64,000 bases of DNA from NCBI RefSeq assembly GCF_002831585.1, contig NZ_CP025113.1, forward strand, positions 4,975,001-5,039,000. The letters run 5' to 3'. The notes under the pieces were generated by a model, which was not told the origin of the DNA, did not search any database, and was given only the letters and a program-made list of their open reading frames with translations. Below are positions 34,771-45,736 of the stretch, piece by piece; the stretch's first letter is position 1; every line of letters begins with the position of its first letter. The translations under genes were made by a program, and so were the position numbers. Source of the stretch: Bradyrhizobium sp. SK17 (GTDB lineage Bacteria > Pseudomonadota > Alphaproteobacteria > Rhizobiales > Xanthobacteraceae).

Positions 34771-37700
34771 ACCCGTCTCGGCCATTCATCCTGCGGCCGG
34801 TGGCGACGACCCTGATGATGATCGCCATCATGCTGTCGGGCATGCTGGCGTTCAGATTTCTGCCGGTCGCGGCGTTGCCGGAGGTCGACTATCCGACCAT
34901 CCAGGTTCAGACCTTCTATCCGGGCGCAAGCCCGGACGTGATGACGTCGTCGGTGACGGCGCCGCTCGAGGTCCAGTTCGGTCAGATGCCGAATTTGAAC
35001 CAGATGAGCTCGGTGAGCTCCGCGGGCTCGTCGGTGATCACCCTGCAATTCGGCCTGTCGATCTCGCTCGACGTCGCCGAGCAGGAGGTGCAGGCCGCGA
35101 TCAACGCCGCCGGCAATCTGCTGCCGACGGACCTGCCGGCGCCGCCGATCTACGCCAAGGTCAATCCGGCTGACGCGCCGATCCTCACCCTCGGTCTGAC
35201 GTCGAAGACCATGCCGCTGACGCAGGTGCAGGACTTCGTCGACACAAGGCTGGCGCAGAAGATCTCGCAACTGCCCGGCGTCGGCCTCGTCAGCATCAGC
35301 GGCGGCCAGCGGCCCGCGGTGCGCATCCAGGCCGACATCCGCAAGCTCGCGGCCTACGGCCTCAACATCGACGATCTCCGCACCACGCTCGGCAATGCCA
35401 ACGTCAACACGCCGAAGGGCAATTTCGATGGCCCGATGCGCGCCTACACGATCAACGCCAACGACCAGATCCGCAATGCCAGCGACTACCAGTCGCTGAT
35501 CATCGCCTACAAGAACGGCTCGCCGGTCCGCCTGTCCGACGTCGGCAACGTCGTCGACGGCGCCCAGAACGACAAGCTCGGCGCCTGGATGAATGAGACG
35601 CCGGCGATCATCCTCAACATCCAGCGCCAGCCCGGCGCCAACGTCATCTCGGTCGTGCAAGGCATCAAGGACCTGCTGCCGCAATTGCAGGCGACGCTGC
35701 CGGCCGCGATCGACCTCAACATCCTGACCGACCGTACCGTGACGATCCGGGCCTCGGTCCGCGACGTCGAATACGAGCTGTCGCTGGCGGTGGTCCTGGT
35801 CGTGCTGGTGATCTTCGTGTTCCTGCGCTCGACCCGCGCCACGCTGATCCCGAGCCTGTCGGTGCCGCTCTCGCTGGTCGGCACGCTGGGAGCGATGTAT
35901 CTGTTCGGCTTCAGCCTGAACAATCTGTCGCTGATGGCGCTGACGATCGCGACCGGCTTCGTGGTCGACGACGCCATCGTCGTGATCGAGAACATCTCGC
36001 GCTACATCGAGGAGGGCGAAAGCCCGCTCGAGGCGGCCCTGAAGGGCTCCGAGCAGATCGGCTTCACCATCATCTCGCTGACGGTGTCGCTGATCGCGGT
36101 GCTGATCCCGCTGTTGTTCATGGGCGACGTCGTCGGCCGCCTGTTCCGCGAATTCGCGATCACGCTGTCGGTCACGATCCTGATCTCCGCCGTGGTGTCG
36201 CTGACGCTGGTGCCGATGGCCTGCGCCAAGCTGCTGAAGCCGGAGAGCATGGCGCGCGAGAACACCTTCCAGCGGCTCAGCCGGGAAGGGTTCGACGCCA
36301 TCATCGCGGTCTACGGCCGGATGCTCAACTGGGTGCTGGACCGACAGCCGCTGGTGCTGCTGGTGGCGCTCGCCACCTTCGGTCTCACCGCGCTGCTCTA
36401 CGTCGTCATCCCCAAGGGCTTCTTTCCGGTGCAGGACACCGGCGTGATCCAGGCGATCTCCGAGGCGCCGCAATCGGTCTCCTACGCGGCGATGGCCGAG
36501 CGGCAGCAGCGGCTCGCCAGCGCGATCCTGAAGGACCCCGACGTCGAGAGCCTGTCGTCGTTCATCGGCGTCGACGGCACCAACACCACGCTCAACAGCG
36601 GCCGCATCCTGATCAATCTGAAGCCGCATGAGCAGCGCAAGGCCGGCGTCGCGACCGTGATGGACCGGATCAAGGCCAGCACGGCTGACCTGACCGGGAT
36701 CACGCTCTACATGCAGCCGGTCCAGGACCTGACCATCGAAGGCACCGTGAGCCGGACGCAGTATCAGTTCATCTTGCAGGACGCCGATCCGAACGAACTC
36801 GCGGAATGGACGCCGAAGCTGGTCGACAAGCTGCGGGAACTGCCCGAGCTCGCCGATGTCAGCAGCGATATCGCAGCGCAAGGCCTTTCGGTGTTCGTGG
36901 ACATCGACCGCGACCAGGCCGCCCGCTTCGGCATCACGCCGGCGACCATCGACAATGCGCTGTATGATTCCTACGGCCAGCGCATCGTCTCCACGGTGTT
37001 CACAAATTCGAACCAGTACCGGGTGATCCTGGAGGCCGATCCGTCGTTGCAGAATTCGCTGGATTCGCTGTCGTCGATCTATCTGCCGTCATCGGTGGGC
37101 TCGACGCCGGTGCCGCTATCCGTCATGGCCAAGATGCGGGTCGAGACCGCGCCGTTGCAGGTCTCGCATCTCGGCCAATTCCCGTCGGCGACCGTGTCGT
37201 TCAATCTCGCGCCGGGCGCCTCGCTCGGCGGCGCGGTGACCGCGATCAAGCAGGCGCAGCTCGACATCAACCAGCCGCTCGGCATGATCACGAGCTTCCA
37301 GGGCGCGGCGTTGGCGTTCCAATCGTCGCTCTCCAACCAGCTCTTCCTGATCCTGGCCGCGATCATCACGGTCTATATCGTGCTTGGCGTGCTCTATGAG
37401 AGCTTCATCCATCCGTTGACCATCCTCTCGACGCTGCCCTCGGCCGGCATCGGTGCGTTGCTGGCGCTGATGATGGCGGGGCAGGATCTCACCATCATCG
37501 CGATCATCGGCATCATCCTTTTGATCGGCATCGTGAAGAAGAACGCGATCATGATGATCGACTTCGCGCTCGATGCCGAGCGCAACGAGGGCAAGCCGCC
37601 GCGGGAGGCGATCTACCAGGCCTGCCTGTTGCGGTTCCGGCCGATCATCATGACGACGATGGCTGCCGTCCTCGGTGCGCTGCCGCTGATGATCGGCAGC

Positions 37701-37874
37701 GGCGCCGGCTCCGAGCTCCGCCACCCGCTCGGCATCTCCATCGTCGGCGGCCTCCTGGTGAGCCAGTTGCTGACCCTGTTCACGACGCCGGTGATCTATC
37801 TCTGGTTCGATCGGCTCGCGCTGCGGTTCGCCGGGCGCGGGAGCGAGGTCGGCGAGGCGAGCGGGTCGCGTTGA
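34767..37874 (+). CDS. mdtB: RND multidrug transporter subunit (MdtB-like)
   Basis: A 1035-residue RND inner-membrane transporter of the MdtB/MdtC branch. It has twelve membrane segments, two large periplasmic porter loops, and the proton-relay motif [14 protein letters not shown] (double Asp, TM4). The N-terminal [20 protein letters not shown] and [19 protein letters not shown], and [19 protein letters not shown] near the C-terminus, match the HAE1 family. E. coli MdtB and MdtC form a B2C heterotrimer that exports bile salts, novobiocin and similar compounds. Here the second RND gene follows after 3 bp, which supports the same heteromeric arrangement. Translationally coupled to the adaptor. 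Confidence 0.92.
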   Translation: MNPSRPFILRPVATTLMMIAIMLSGMLAFRFLPVAALPEVDYPTIQVQTFYPGASPDVMTSSVTAPLEVQFGQMPNLNQMSSVSSAGSSVITLQFGLSISLDVAEQEVQAAINAAGNLLPTDLPAPPIYAKVNPADAPILTLGLTSKTMPLTQVQDFVDTRLAQKISQLPGVGLVSISGGQRPAVRIQADIRKLAAYGLNIDDLRTTLGNANVNTPKGNFDGPMRAYTINANDQIRNASDYQSLIIAYKNGSPVRLSDVGNVVDGAQNDKLGAWMNETPAIILNIQRQPGANVISVVQGIKDLLPQLQATLPAAIDLNILTDRTVTIRASVRDVEYELSLAVVLVVLVIFVFLRSTRATLIPSLSVPLSLVGTLGAMYLFGFSLNNLSLMALTIATGFVVDDAIVVIENISRYIEEGESPLEAALKGSEQIGFTIISLTVSLIAVLIPLLFMGDVVGRLFREFAITLSVTILISAVVSLTLVPMACAKLLKPESMARENTFQRLSREGFDAIIAVYGRMLNWVLDRQPLVLLVALATFGLTALLYVVIPKGFFPVQDTGVIQAISEAPQSVSYAAMAERQQRLASAILKDPDVESLSSFIGVDGTNTTLNSGRILINLKPHEQRKAGVATVMDRIKASTADLTGITLYMQPVQDLTIEGTVSRTQYQFILQDADPNELAEWTPKLVDKLRELPELADVSSDIAAQGLSVFVDIDRDQAARFGITPATIDNALYDSYGQRIVSTVFTNSNQYRVILEADPSLQNSLDSLSSIYLPSSVGSTPVPLSVMAKMRVETAPLQVSHLGQFPSATVSFNLAPGASLGGAVTAIKQAQLDINQPLGMITSFQGAALAFQSSLSNQLFLILAAIITVYIVLGVLYESFIHPLTILSTLPSAGIGALLALMMAGQDLTIIAIIGIILLIGIVKKNAIMMIDFALDAERNEGKPPREAIYQACLLRFRPIIMTTMAAVLGALPLMIGSGAGSELRHPLGISIVGGLLVSQLLTLFTTPVIYLWFDRLALRFAGRGSEVGEASGSR

Positions 37875-37877
37875 GCC

Positions 37878-40800
37878 ATGGAGCCGTCAACGCCATTCAT
37901 CCGCCGGCCGGTCGCAACGACGTTGCTGACGTTCGGGCTCGCGGCGGCGGGCATTGTCGCATTCTTCAAGCTGCCGGTGTCGCCGCTGCCGGCGGTCGAT
38001 TTCCCGACCATCTCGGTGCAGGCGACACTGCCGGGCGCGAGCCCCCAGGATGTCGCGACCACGGTCGCAAGTCCGCTGGAGCGGCATCTCGGCCAGATCG
38101 CCGACGTCAGCGAGATGACGTCGTCGAGCTCGGTCGGTTCGACCCGGATCACGCTGCAATTCAACCTCAATCGCGACATCGACGGCGCGGCGCGTGACGT
38201 GCAGGCCGCGATCAACGCGGCGCGGGCCGATCTGCCGACCAGCCTGCGCAGCAATCCGACGTACCGCAAGGTCAATCCGGCCGACGCGCCGATCCTGATC
38301 CTGACACTGACCTCGGATACGATGACGCGCGGCGATCTGTACGACGCTGCGTCCACGGTGCTGGCGCAGAAGCTGTCGCAGGTCGACGGCATCGGCCAGG
38401 TCGTGGTCGGCGGCAGCTCGCTGCCGGCCGTCCGCGTCGACCTGATCCCGCAGGCGCTCTACAAATACGGCATCGGTCTCGAGGACGTCCGTGCCGCGCT
38501 GTCGAACGCCAACGCGCACAGCCCGAAGGGCGGTATCGATGTCGGCGACCAGCGCTACCAGGTCTATGCCAACGACCAGGCCAACAAGGCCGCCGACTAT
38601 CAGTCGCTGATCGTAGCCTACCGCAATGGCGCGCCGGTCCATCTCTCCGACGTCGGCGAGGTGACCGACGGCGTCGAGAATTTGCGCAACGCAGGGCTAG
38701 CCGACGGCAAGCCGGCGGTGCTGGTCATCCTCTACCGCCAGCCCAACGCCAATATCATCTCGACCGTCGACCTGGTGAAGGCGCTGATGCCGCAGCTGAA
38801 GGCCTCGGTGTCGCCGGCGATCGACATCGGCATGGCGGTGGACCGCTCGACGACCATCCGCACCTCGCTCAAGGATGTCGAGCGAACGCTTATCTTGGCG
38901 GTCTTTCTGGTTGTCGTCGTGGTGTTCGCGTTCCTGCGCAGCGGGCGCGCCACGTTCATTCCGGTGGTGGCGGTCTCGGTGTCGCTGGTTGCGACCTTCG
39001 GCGCGATGTACCTGTTCGGCTACAGCCTCGACAATCTGTCGCTGATGGCGCTGACGGTGGCGACCGGATTCGTGGTCGACGACGCTATCGTGGTGCTGGA
39101 GAACGTCACCCGCTACATCGAGGAAGGCCTGAGCCCGCTCGAGGCGGCACTGAAGGGCGCCAACGAGGTCGGCTTCACCGTGCTGTCGATGAGCATCTCG
39201 CTGATCGCGGTGTTCATTCCCATTCTGCTGATGGCCGGCATCGTCGGACGGCTGTTCCGCGAATTCGCGATGACGATCTCGATCTCGATCCTGATCTCGC
39301 TCGCGGTCTCGCTGGCGACCACGCCGATGATGTGCGCCGTATTGCTCAAGCCGGACCACGGCGGCCACGGGCGGCTCTATTGGGCGAGTGAGCGCTTCTT
39401 CGAGGCGATGCTGAATTTCTACCGCCGGACATTGACCGCGGCGCTGCAACATCCGCTGTCGGTGATGCTGGTGCTGGCGGCGGTGTTCGGCCTCAATTTC
39501 TATCTCTACAACGTGATCCCGAAGGGCTTCTTCCCGCAGCAGGACACCGGACGGCTGGTCGGTTCGATCCAGGCCGACCAGAGCGTGTCATTCCAGCTGA
39601 TGCAGCAGAAGCTCGCGCAGTTCGTCGGTATCATCAAGCGCGATCCGGCGGTGGAGACCGTGGTCGGCTTCACCGGCGGCGGGCAGACCAATTCCGGATT
39701 CGTGTTCGTGTCGCTGCGGCCGCTCGACCAGCGCAAGCTCGGCGCCGACGGCGTGATCGCGCGGCTGCGTCGGGAGATGGCGGTGGTGCCCGGCGCGAGC
39801 CTGTTCCTACAGGCGGTGCAGGACATCCGGGTCGGGGGCAGGGCCTCGAACGCGCAGTATCAATACACATTGCAGGGCTCGACGCTGGAGGAGCTCAATG
39901 ACTGGACGCCGAAGATCGCGGCGGCCTTGCAGCGCGATCCGAACCTTGCCGACGTCAACAGCGACCAGCAGAACAAGGGCCTGGAGTCCGACCTCGTGAT
40001 CGACCGTGACGCCGCGGCCCGGCTCGGCATCACGGTCAGCCAGATCGACAACACGCTCTACGATGCCTTCGGCCAGCGTCAGGTGTCGACGATCTATGTC
40101 GCACGCAACCAGTACCACGTCATCATGGAGGTGGCGCCGCGCTACTGGCAGAACCCGGAGACGCTGAAGGACGTCTATATCAGCACCTCGGGCGCATCGG
40201 TCGGCGGGTCGCAATCGACCAATGCGGTCGCGGGCACCGTGGTGGCGTCGGGGACCTCGAGCGCGGCCAGCTCGGCCAATGCGCAGGCCGCGCGCAACCA
40301 GGCCACCAATTCGATCGGCTCGACCGGGAAAGGGGCGGCCTCGACCGGGTCGGCGGTCTCGACCAGCAGCGAGACCATGATCCCGCTCTCGGCGGTCGCT
40401 GCCTTCAAGCAAGGCGCGACGCCGCTCGCGGTCAATCATCAAGGGCTTTTGGTCGCCAACACCATCTCGTTCAACCTGCCGCCGAACGTGTCGCTCAGCA
40501 CCGCGGTCGCCAGCATCGAGGCGACCATGAACCGGATCGGCGTTCCGGCCACGATCCGTGGCACCTTCCAGGGCTCCGCCAAGGCGTTCCAGGATTCCCT
40601 GAGCAACCAGCCGTTCCTGATCCTGGCGGCCGTGATCACGATCTATATCGTGCTGGGCGTGCTCTATGAGAGCTACGTCCACCCCCTGACCATCTTGTCC
40701 ACACTGCCCTCCGCAGGTGTGGGTGCCTTGCTGGCGCTGATGGCATTCAAGACCGAGTTCAGTATCATGGCGCTGATCGGCGTCATCCTGCTGATCGGTA

Positions 40801-41162
40801 TTGTGAAGAAGAACGCCATCATGATGATCGACTTTGCGCTGGATGCGGAACGCAGGCGCGGGCTGGAGCCGCTCGAGGCGATCAGGGAAGCATGCCTGTT
40901 GCGCTTCCGTCCGATCATGATGACGACGATGGCCGCACTGCTCGGTGCCGTGCCGCTGGCGATCGGGATGGGCGATGGCGGCGAGCTGCGGCAGCCGCTC
41001 GGCATCGCCATTGTCGGCGGCCTGATCCTGAGCCAGGTCCTGACGCTCTACACGACGCCGGTCATCTATCTCTATCTGGATCGGTTCCGCCTGTGGGCCC
41101 AACGCGTCCGCCAGGGCGGCGCATTGCGGCGGCCGGGCTCCTCACTTCAACCGGGCGAGTAA
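37878..41162 (+). CDS. mdtC: RND multidrug transporter subunit (MdtC-like) with Ser/Ala insert
   Basis: A 1094-residue RND transporter paralogous to the preceding gene. It begins [20 protein letters not shown], has the double-Asp motif [20 protein letters not shown], and ends in [20 protein letters not shown] and later [20 protein letters not shown]. It is about 60 residues longer than MdtB-type pumps because of a Ser/Ala/Thr-rich insert around residues 770-833 (for example [20 protein letters not shown]), between VYISTSG and [10 protein letters not shown] in the second porter loop. That loop faces the adaptor/channel side, so the insert could alter docking. Its start lies 3 bp after mdtB and its stop abuts the next ATG. 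Confidence 0.92.
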   Translation: MEPSTPFIRRPVATTLLTFGLAAAGIVAFFKLPVSPLPAVDFPTISVQATLPGASPQDVATTVASPLERHLGQIADVSEMTSSSSVGSTRITLQFNLNRDIDGAARDVQAAINAARADLPTSLRSNPTYRKVNPADAPILILTLTSDTMTRGDLYDAASTVLAQKLSQVDGIGQVVVGGSSLPAVRVDLIPQALYKYGIGLEDVRAALSNANAHSPKGGIDVGDQRYQVYANDQANKAADYQSLIVAYRNGAPVHLSDVGEVTDGVENLRNAGLADGKPAVLVILYRQPNANIISTVDLVKALMPQLKASVSPAIDIGMAVDRSTTIRTSLKDVERTLILAVFLVVVVVFAFLRSGRATFIPVVAVSVSLVATFGAMYLFGYSLDNLSLMALTVATGFVVDDAIVVLENVTRYIEEGLSPLEAALKGANEVGFTVLSMSISLIAVFIPILLMAGIVGRLFREFAMTISISILISLAVSLATTPMMCAVLLKPDHGGHGRLYWASERFFEAMLNFYRRTLTAALQHPLSVMLVLAAVFGLNFYLYNVIPKGFFPQQDTGRLVGSIQADQSVSFQLMQQKLAQFVGIIKRDPAVETVVGFTGGGQTNSGFVFVSLRPLDQRKLGADGVIARLRREMAVVPGASLFLQAVQDIRVGGRASNAQYQYTLQGSTLEELNDWTPKIAAALQRDPNLADVNSDQQNKGLESDLVIDRDAAARLGITVSQIDNTLYDAFGQRQVSTIYVARNQYHVIMEVAPRYWQNPETLKDVYISTSGASVGGSQSTNAVAGTVVASGTSSAASSANAQAARNQATNSIGSTGKGAASTGSAVSTSSETMIPLSAVAAFKQGATPLAVNHQGLLVANTISFNLPPNVSLSTAVASIEATMNRIGVPATIRGTFQGSAKAFQDSLSNQPFLILAAVITIYIVLGVLYESYVHPLTILSTLPSAGVGALLALMAFKTEFSIMALIGVILLIGIVKKNAIMMIDFALDAERRRGLEPLEAIREACLLRFRPIMMTTMAALLGAVPLAIGMGDGGELRQPLGIAIVGGLILSQVLTLYTTPVIYLYLDRFRLWAQRVRQGGALRRPGSSLQPGE

Positions 41163-42671
41163 ATGCCGACAGTTGCAGCATCGCGAAGTCTTCAAATGTT
41201 GCGGAAATCGGTCCGGTTTCCGCGCGCCGCTGCGGTTGGCGAGAAGCGCCGGCGTCCCGCGTTGCTGACGCTTGTCGGGATCGGTCTCGGCCTGTCCGGC
41301 TGCATTCCCGGCGCGGAGCGGCCCGAGCTCAATCTCGAAGTGCCGGCGAGCTATCGCGCCGCTGCCAAGGGCGATGCGGACGCGGCCGTGCCGGCGCTCG
41401 CCTGGTGGCGCGGCTTTCGCTCGCCCGAGCTGACCGGCTTGATGGAATCCGCGCAGCTCTACAATCTCGATATTGCCGTGGCGATCGCCCAGATCGTGCA
41501 GGCCGATGCGCAGGCCGGCGTCTCCGGCGCCGCGCTGCTGCCGTCGCTGTCCGGATCGGCCAATGCCGAACGCCAGCGCGTCGCGGCGGGATCGAGCTCG
41601 TCGCTCGGCGGCAGCGGCACCTTCTCGCAATACAGTCTCGGCCTGAGCGCGAGCTATATCGTGGATTTCTGGGGCAAGAATCGCGCGACGCTGTCGGCGT
41701 CGGAGGAGAGCGCGACCAGTGCCCGCTACAATCGCGAAGTGGTCGCGCTGAGCACGATGGCGACGGTCGCCAACACCTATTTCCAGGTGCTGGCGGCCCA
41801 GGACCAGATCAAGGTCACCCGCCGCAACCTGGCGGCGGCCGAGCGCATCCTCGCTCTGATCAAGTCGCAATTCGCCGGCGGCACCGCCTCGCAGCTCGAT
41901 CTGTCGCAGCAGGAGGCGCTGGTCGCGACCCAGCGCGCGGCGATCCCGCCGCTCGAGGTGACGGTCGGGCAGAACATCGCCGCGCTCGCCGTGCTGGTGG
42001 CGCGCGCGCCGGCCGATTTCAGCGTGCGCGGCGGCTCCACGACGCAGATCGCGGTGCCGCGGGTGACGCCCGGGATGCCGTCCGAACTGCTCTACCAGCG
42101 GCCTGACGTGCGCCAGGCCGAGGCGCAACTGGCGTCCTCCAATTTCAGCGTCGATGCGGCGCGCGCGGCGTTCTTCCCGCAGATCCAGCTCACCGGCACG
42201 ACCGGCTTCCAGAGCGCCGCGCTCGCCTCGCTGTTCGCGCCGGGCGGCTGGTACTACACGCTCGCCGCCGGGCTGACCCAGCCGCTGTTCGACGGCTTCC
42301 TGCTGGAGAGCCAGCTCAAGCTCGCCAAGGGCCAGCAATTGCAATACTTGCAGGCCTATCGCAAGGCGGTGCTGTCGGCCTTCGCCGACGTCGAGAAGGC
42401 GCTGATCGCGCTGCAAAAGTACACGTTGCAGGAACGCCTGCAAGCCGATGTCGTGGCGGCGTCGCGCAAGGCGTTCGAGGTCGCCGAGACGCAGTTGCGC
42501 GGCGGCACGGTCAATCTCATCACGGTGCTACAGGCGCAGCAGACGCTGTTCACGGCCGAGAACAATCTGGTTACGGTCCGGCTCAACAAGCTGCTTGCCG
42601 CGAGCAGCCTGTTCCAGGCGCTCGGCGGCGGCTGGACGCCGTCCGGCATGCTTGCGGCGACGGCGCAGTGA
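41163..42671 (+). CDS. NodT-family outer-membrane efflux lipoprotein
   Basis: A 502-residue outer-membrane factor (TolC/OprM type, NodT family) completing the tripartite pump. A lipobox follows a hydrophobic run (LLTLVGIGLGLSGCIPG, Cys near residue 51), so the protein is lipid-anchored. The first 40 residues are basic and longer than a usual signal; the ATG at 41196 is an alternative start. Repeats typical of OMF coiled coils are LSGSANAERQRVAAGSS, YIVDFWGKNRATLSASEESA, LYQRPDVRQAEAQLASSNFS and FPQIQLTGTTGF. The start codon touches the previous TAA. Confidence 0.9.
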   Translation: MPTVAASRSLQMLRKSVRFPRAAAVGEKRRRPALLTLVGIGLGLSGCIPGAERPELNLEVPASYRAAAKGDADAAVPALAWWRGFRSPELTGLMESAQLYNLDIAVAIAQIVQADAQAGVSGAALLPSLSGSANAERQRVAAGSSSSLGGSGTFSQYSLGLSASYIVDFWGKNRATLSASEESATSARYNREVVALSTMATVANTYFQVLAAQDQIKVTRRNLAAAERILALIKSQFAGGTASQLDLSQQEALVATQRAAIPPLEVTVGQNIAALAVLVARAPADFSVRGGSTTQIAVPRVTPGMPSELLYQRPDVRQAEAQLASSNFSVDAARAAFFPQIQLTGTTGFQSAALASLFAPGGWYYTLAAGLTQPLFDGFLLESQLKLAKGQQLQYLQAYRKAVLSAFADVEKALIALQKYTLQERLQADVVAASRKAFEVAETQLRGGTVNLITVLQAQQTLFTAENNLVTVRLNKLLAASSLFQALGGGWTPSGMLAATAQ

Positions 42672-42679
42672 GGTCGGTG

Positions 42680-42991
42680 ATGCAGCGGTTCGCAACAGTT
42701 CTCGTCATTGCCCTGATCGTCGCGTTGGGCGCGCCGGCCGGCCCGGCGCGGGCACAGCAGGGCGCTCCCAACGGCGTTCCGCTCAGCTTCGGCATGAGCG
42801 CCGACCAGGCCAGCCAGTCGCTCGGTGTTCCGCTGAGTTACGTGCGCGGCACGCCCGGCAATGAAATGTTCGTCGCGCTGCCCAATGTCAGGGGCAGCGT
42901 GCTGTCGCGGCGTAGCGACGGGCTCTACCTGCAATTCGGCAAGGGACGCCTGATCGGCTGGAAGGGCGATTGGGGGACCGTTCGGCAATGA
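42680..42991 (+). CDS. small exported protein coupled to the efflux operon
   Basis: A 103-residue exported protein. The signal peptide (FATVLVIALIVALGAPAGPA) ends near residue 26. The mature part reads PLSFGMSADQASQSLGVPLS, then VRGTPGNEMFVALP and SDGLYLQFGKGRLIGWKGDW. The helix-then-strands pattern with G-M-S-x-x-Q-x-x-x-x-L-G-x-P recalls small SmpA/BamE-like periplasmic domains, but I cannot assign a family. GAGG precedes the ATG at 42680, eight bases after the channel gene. Its stop overlaps the next start (ATGA), so it is a genuine operon member. Confidence 0.6.
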   Translation: MQRFATVLVIALIVALGAPAGPARAQQGAPNGVPLSFGMSADQASQSLGVPLSYVRGTPGNEMFVALPNVRGSVLSRRSDGLYLQFGKGRLIGWKGDWGTVRQ

Positions 42992-43329
42992 GGGCCTCGA
43001 CCATGATCGCCTTGAGGGGACTGATCGCCTGCGCCGCCGTCGCGCTCAGCGCGGCCGCCGCATCGGCGCAGGACCGGCCGCTGCGCTACGGCAGCACCGG
43101 CGGTGCGTATTTCGACGGCAGGGATGACCACCGCGATTTCCGGAGCAACGGCTACTTCCCGGGCAGCTTTGCCAGCGATCCCTTCAGCGCCGGGTTCGGG
43201 GCCGCGGGACTGTTCGGCGCGACGCCGCAGCACTCGGCGCGGCCGTATCCGTCGCAGGTGATCTTCGGTCAGCCGTGCCCGGATTGCCGGCCGTACCGCA
43301 CGCGGCGGCACCGCGACCGGCCCGATTGA
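42988..43329 (+). CDS. small exported protein, last gene of the efflux operon
   Basis: A 113-residue exported protein with a signal peptide (LIACAAVALSAAAASAQ, cleavage near residue 21). The mature part is short, Gly/Phe/Arg-rich, with GAYFDGRDDHRDFRSNGYFP, GAAGLFGATPQHSARPYPSQ and a CPDC pair near the C-terminus followed by a basic tail (YRTRRHRDRPD). The CPDC pair could bind metal or form a disulfide. No named family recognised. ATGA overlap with the preceding gene shows translational coupling. It ends 52 bp before a convergent unknown gene. Confidence 0.55.
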   Translation: MRASTMIALRGLIACAAVALSAAAASAQDRPLRYGSTGGAYFDGRDDHRDFRSNGYFPGSFASDPFSAGFGAAGLFGATPQHSARPYPSQVIFGQPCPDCRPYRTRRHRDRPD

Positions 43330-43381
43330 ATGCGCAGCTTGAGCTGCTGGCAAAGCGGATTCGCGCCGTTCGGATGATGCT

Positions 43382-44053
43382 CTAGCCCCTGCGCTGGAGC
43401 TCATCGATGATGCGCGGCTTCATCCAGCCGGCCTTGTCGATGATCTCCCTGCGTAGCGCGTCCTTGTCGATCTCATGTTGCTCGCGAGGGATGTCGCCGC
43501 CGCCGGCATTTCGGAACGTCTCGAGCAGGCCGCTGTGCCGCGCCTTCCACTCGATGACATGCTCGGTCATGGTTTGGGTCACCGCCGGCAGGAAGCCGGG
43601 ATGCGCTGCCAGGCCGCATGACGCCGTGGTCTGCGGATCGCCGGCCAGCATGATCACGTTCCACTCGTCGTAACCGATCAGATCCATCTGGCCGTAGAGA
43701 AACGCGCCATGCGGCCCGTCCCAGATCTTCTGGTCGATGATGAGGAAAGGCAACGCGTGGCAGTAGCCGTATTGGGCCGCCATGTCGCGGTTGAAGGCCT
43801 CGGTACGCTGTTGCAAGCGTCGACTGGCGGCCGCGAACACCGCGAGCGAATTGTCGGCCGTGGGCGCTGCGTCGTGCTCATTGTCGGGCACGAAGCCCGC
43901 ATCGCGCAGCAGCGAGCCGATCTGCGGGTGGTCCCACTGCATCTTGTGAAAGGCCGGCGCGGTGCGATCGGCGTCCGGCGCCGGACGTGAGGTGTCCTTG
44001 GGCTCGCCCAAGGTCTCCCGCTTCTTTCCGAAAACCACCCTGCGCCCGAACAT
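43382..44053 (-). CDS. conserved hypothetical protein (223 aa)
   Basis: A 223-residue soluble protein of unknown function with no signal peptide. It is basic at the N-terminus (FGRRVVFGKKRETLGEP), then has a region FHKMQWDHPQIGSLLRDAGF, FLYGQMDLIGYDEWNVIMLA and a C-terminal helix pair with ALRREIIDKAGWMKPRIIDE. The ATG at 44053 is used because upstream codons do not look protein-like; AGGAAC is ten bases before it. It lies alone between the efflux operon (convergent) and the signalling operon (same strand, 154 bp upstream). Confidence 0.55.
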   Translation of the reverse strand: MFGRRVVFGKKRETLGEPKDTSRPAPDADRTAPAFHKMQWDHPQIGSLLRDAGFVPDNEHDAAPTADNSLAVFAAASRRLQQRTEAFNRDMAAQYGYCHALPFLIIDQKIWDGPHGAFLYGQMDLIGYDEWNVIMLAGDPQTTASCGLAAHPGFLPAVTQTMTEHVIEWKARHSGLLETFRNAGGGDIPREQHEIDKDALRREIIDKAGWMKPRIIDELQRRG

Positions 44054-44207
44054 CGCGTGCCGTTCCTGCCAAGCTGGGGGAAAAGCATGGCAAACAATGC
44101 CCAGACTTGTCTTAACTGGTCGGGCCAGCCGGCCGCGATCAAACAACAGGGTAACGCCCTGGTTAAGCCGAACGCGAAAAATCGATCAATCGACGGTCGG
44201 CAATGGG

Positions 44208-45299
44208 CTAATTTGCTGCGGCGCTGGTCGATTTCGCCGGCACCGGGCTGACGCGGGCGAACCGTACCACGAAGCGGGTGCCCTTGTGGGCCGGGTCGCG
44301 CTCGACGCTGGCGTCGAGCTTGGCGGCCATCGCCGCGACGATGCGCTGGCCCATGCCGGTGCCGCGCGGGTCGGTCTTGTCGGAGAAACCGACGCCTTCG
44401 TCGCTGATCGCAAGCAGCAGATCGTCGGCCTCCGGCTTCAGCTCGACATGGATCGGACCGGCGCCGTCGGGATAGGCGTACTTCACGGCATTCATCACCA
44501 GCTCGTTGACGATGATGCCGATCGCGACCGCGCGGTCGGGATCGATCTCGACCGCGGCGGCCTTCAGCGTCAGCCGCGACATCTTGTTGCCTTCGGCCGA
44601 TCGCCTGAGATCCTCGAGCAGCGCCTCGAGATACTGGTTGAGCATCACGGTCTTGAAGTCGTGCGACGTATAGAGGCGGCGGTGCACCTGCGCGACGGCG
44701 GCGACGCGGCCCATGGCGTTGGTGAGCGCCGCCTTGACGTCCTTCTGGTTGGCGGAATTGGCCTGCAGATGCAGCAGCGATGCGATGATCTGCAACGAAT
44801 TGCCGACGCGATGGTTGACCTCGCGGAGCAGCACCTCGCGCTCGGCGGCGAGCGCGGCGTAGCGGTCGCGCGAGGCGTGCACCTCGGCCTCGGCCTCGTC
44901 GCGCGCCCTCTGGATCGCGGCGCGCTTGATCGCGCCGTTGACCGCGACCTGGAGCAGGGGGATGAATTCGCCGCGGACATCCTTGACCAGATAGTCCGCC
45001 GCGCCGGCCTTCAGCGCGGTGACGGCGATCGCCGAATCCTGCGAGGCGGTGACGAACACCACCGGCGGCGTATCCGGGATCTTGAGGATCTGCTCCAGCG
45101 TCTCCAGCCCGTCGAGGCCGGGCATGTACTGGTCGAGCGCGACGACGTCGATGCCGCCCTGGGCGAGCCGGTCGAGGCCTTCCTGACCGCTCGCGGCATG
45201 CACGACCTTGTAGCCCGCGCGCGTCAGCCCGCGGTCGACCAGGCGCGCCAGCGCCGCGTCGTCGTCGATATAGAGCAGTGTCGGCGTTGCGCTGGTCAT
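44208..45299 (-). CDS. receiver-HisKA_2 sensor kinase (REC at N-terminus)
   Basis: A 363-residue protein with a receiver domain first (residues 1-120: LLYIDDDAALARLVDRGL, acceptor Asp in VVALDQYMPGLDG, Lys in YLVKDVRG). A coiled linker and a HisKA_2/HATPase kinase follow (H-box LLREVNHRVGNSLQIIASLL; N-box IIVNELVMNAVKYAYPDGAG; G-box DEGVGFSDKTDPRGTGMGQR). HisKA_2 kinases include the sensors that feed the PhyR general stress response in alphaproteobacteria, though a link here is inference. Its ATG overlaps the stop of the Rcp1-like regulator (ATGA), making it the third gene of the operon. The REC domain likely makes it a relay rather than a sensor. Confidence 0.87.
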   Translation of the reverse strand: MTSATPTLLYIDDDAALARLVDRGLTRAGYKVVHAASGQEGLDRLAQGGIDVVALDQYMPGLDGLETLEQILKIPDTPPVVFVTASQDSAIAVTALKAGAADYLVKDVRGEFIPLLQVAVNGAIKRAAIQRARDEAEAEVHASRDRYAALAAEREVLLREVNHRVGNSLQIIASLLHLQANSANQKDVKAALTNAMGRVAAVAQVHRRLYTSHDFKTVMLNQYLEALLEDLRRSAEGNKMSRLTLKAAAVEIDPDRAVAIGIIVNELVMNAVKYAYPDGAGPIHVELKPEADDLLLAISDEGVGFSDKTDPRGTGMGQRIVAAMAAKLDASVERDPAHKGTRFVVRFARVSPVPAKSTSAAAN

Positions 45300-45736
45300 A
45301 TCGAGGCTGGCGGCACCTGAATCACGGAAAAGAACAGGCCAAGCTGGCGGATGGCGTTGGCGAAGCTTTCGTAGTTCACCGGCTTGGTGATGTAGACGTT
45401 GCAACCGAGTTCGTAGCAACGCTTGATCTCCTGACTGTCGTCGGTGGTGGTCAGCACGACCACCGGCGTCGACTTGAGATACTTGTTCTCCTTGACCCGC
45501 TTCAGGATATCGATGCCGGTCATGTCAGGCAGATTGAGATCAAGCAGGATGAGCAGAGCGTGGCCCTTGCGCTCGACCGCGGTGCCATCCTTGCCGAACA
45601 GATAGTTCACGGCCTCTGTACCGTTGGTGAACGGGATGATCTCATTGTTGACACCCGAGCGCCGGATATTCCGCTCAATCAGGCGGGCATGGCCCTCATC
45701 GTCCTCGATCATGATGATGGTGACTGGATCGCTCAT
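45296..45736 (-). CDS. Rcp1-like single-domain response regulator
   Basis: A 146-residue stand-alone receiver of the Rcp1/CheY-like type that partners phytochrome-family or CHASE3 kinases. It has IIMIEDDEGHARLIERNIRR, phosphoacceptor Asp in LILLDLNLPDMTGIDIL, Thr in VVVLTTTDD and Lys in NVYITKPVNYESFANAI. The C-terminal helix QLGLFFSVIQVPP matches Rcp1-like proteins that dimerise through this region. No output domain is present, so it passes phosphate. Start 45736 overlaps the kinase stop (ATGA), and its own stop overlaps the next start, giving tight coupling on both sides. Confidence 0.88.
   Translation of the reverse strand: MSDPVTIIMIEDDEGHARLIERNIRRSGVNNEIIPFTNGTEAVNYLFGKDGTAVERKGHALLILLDLNLPDMTGIDILKRVKENKYLKSTPVVVLTTTDDSQEIKRCYELGCNVYITKPVNYESFANAIRQLGLFFSVIQVPPASI

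Noticed and set aside
34455..36881. An 808-residue minus-strand frame opposite the MdtB-like gene
   Set aside because: Arg/Asp/His/Gln-rich translation with no motifs, overlapping a clear RND transporter. Similar shadows oppose the MdtC-like, accC and rne genes.
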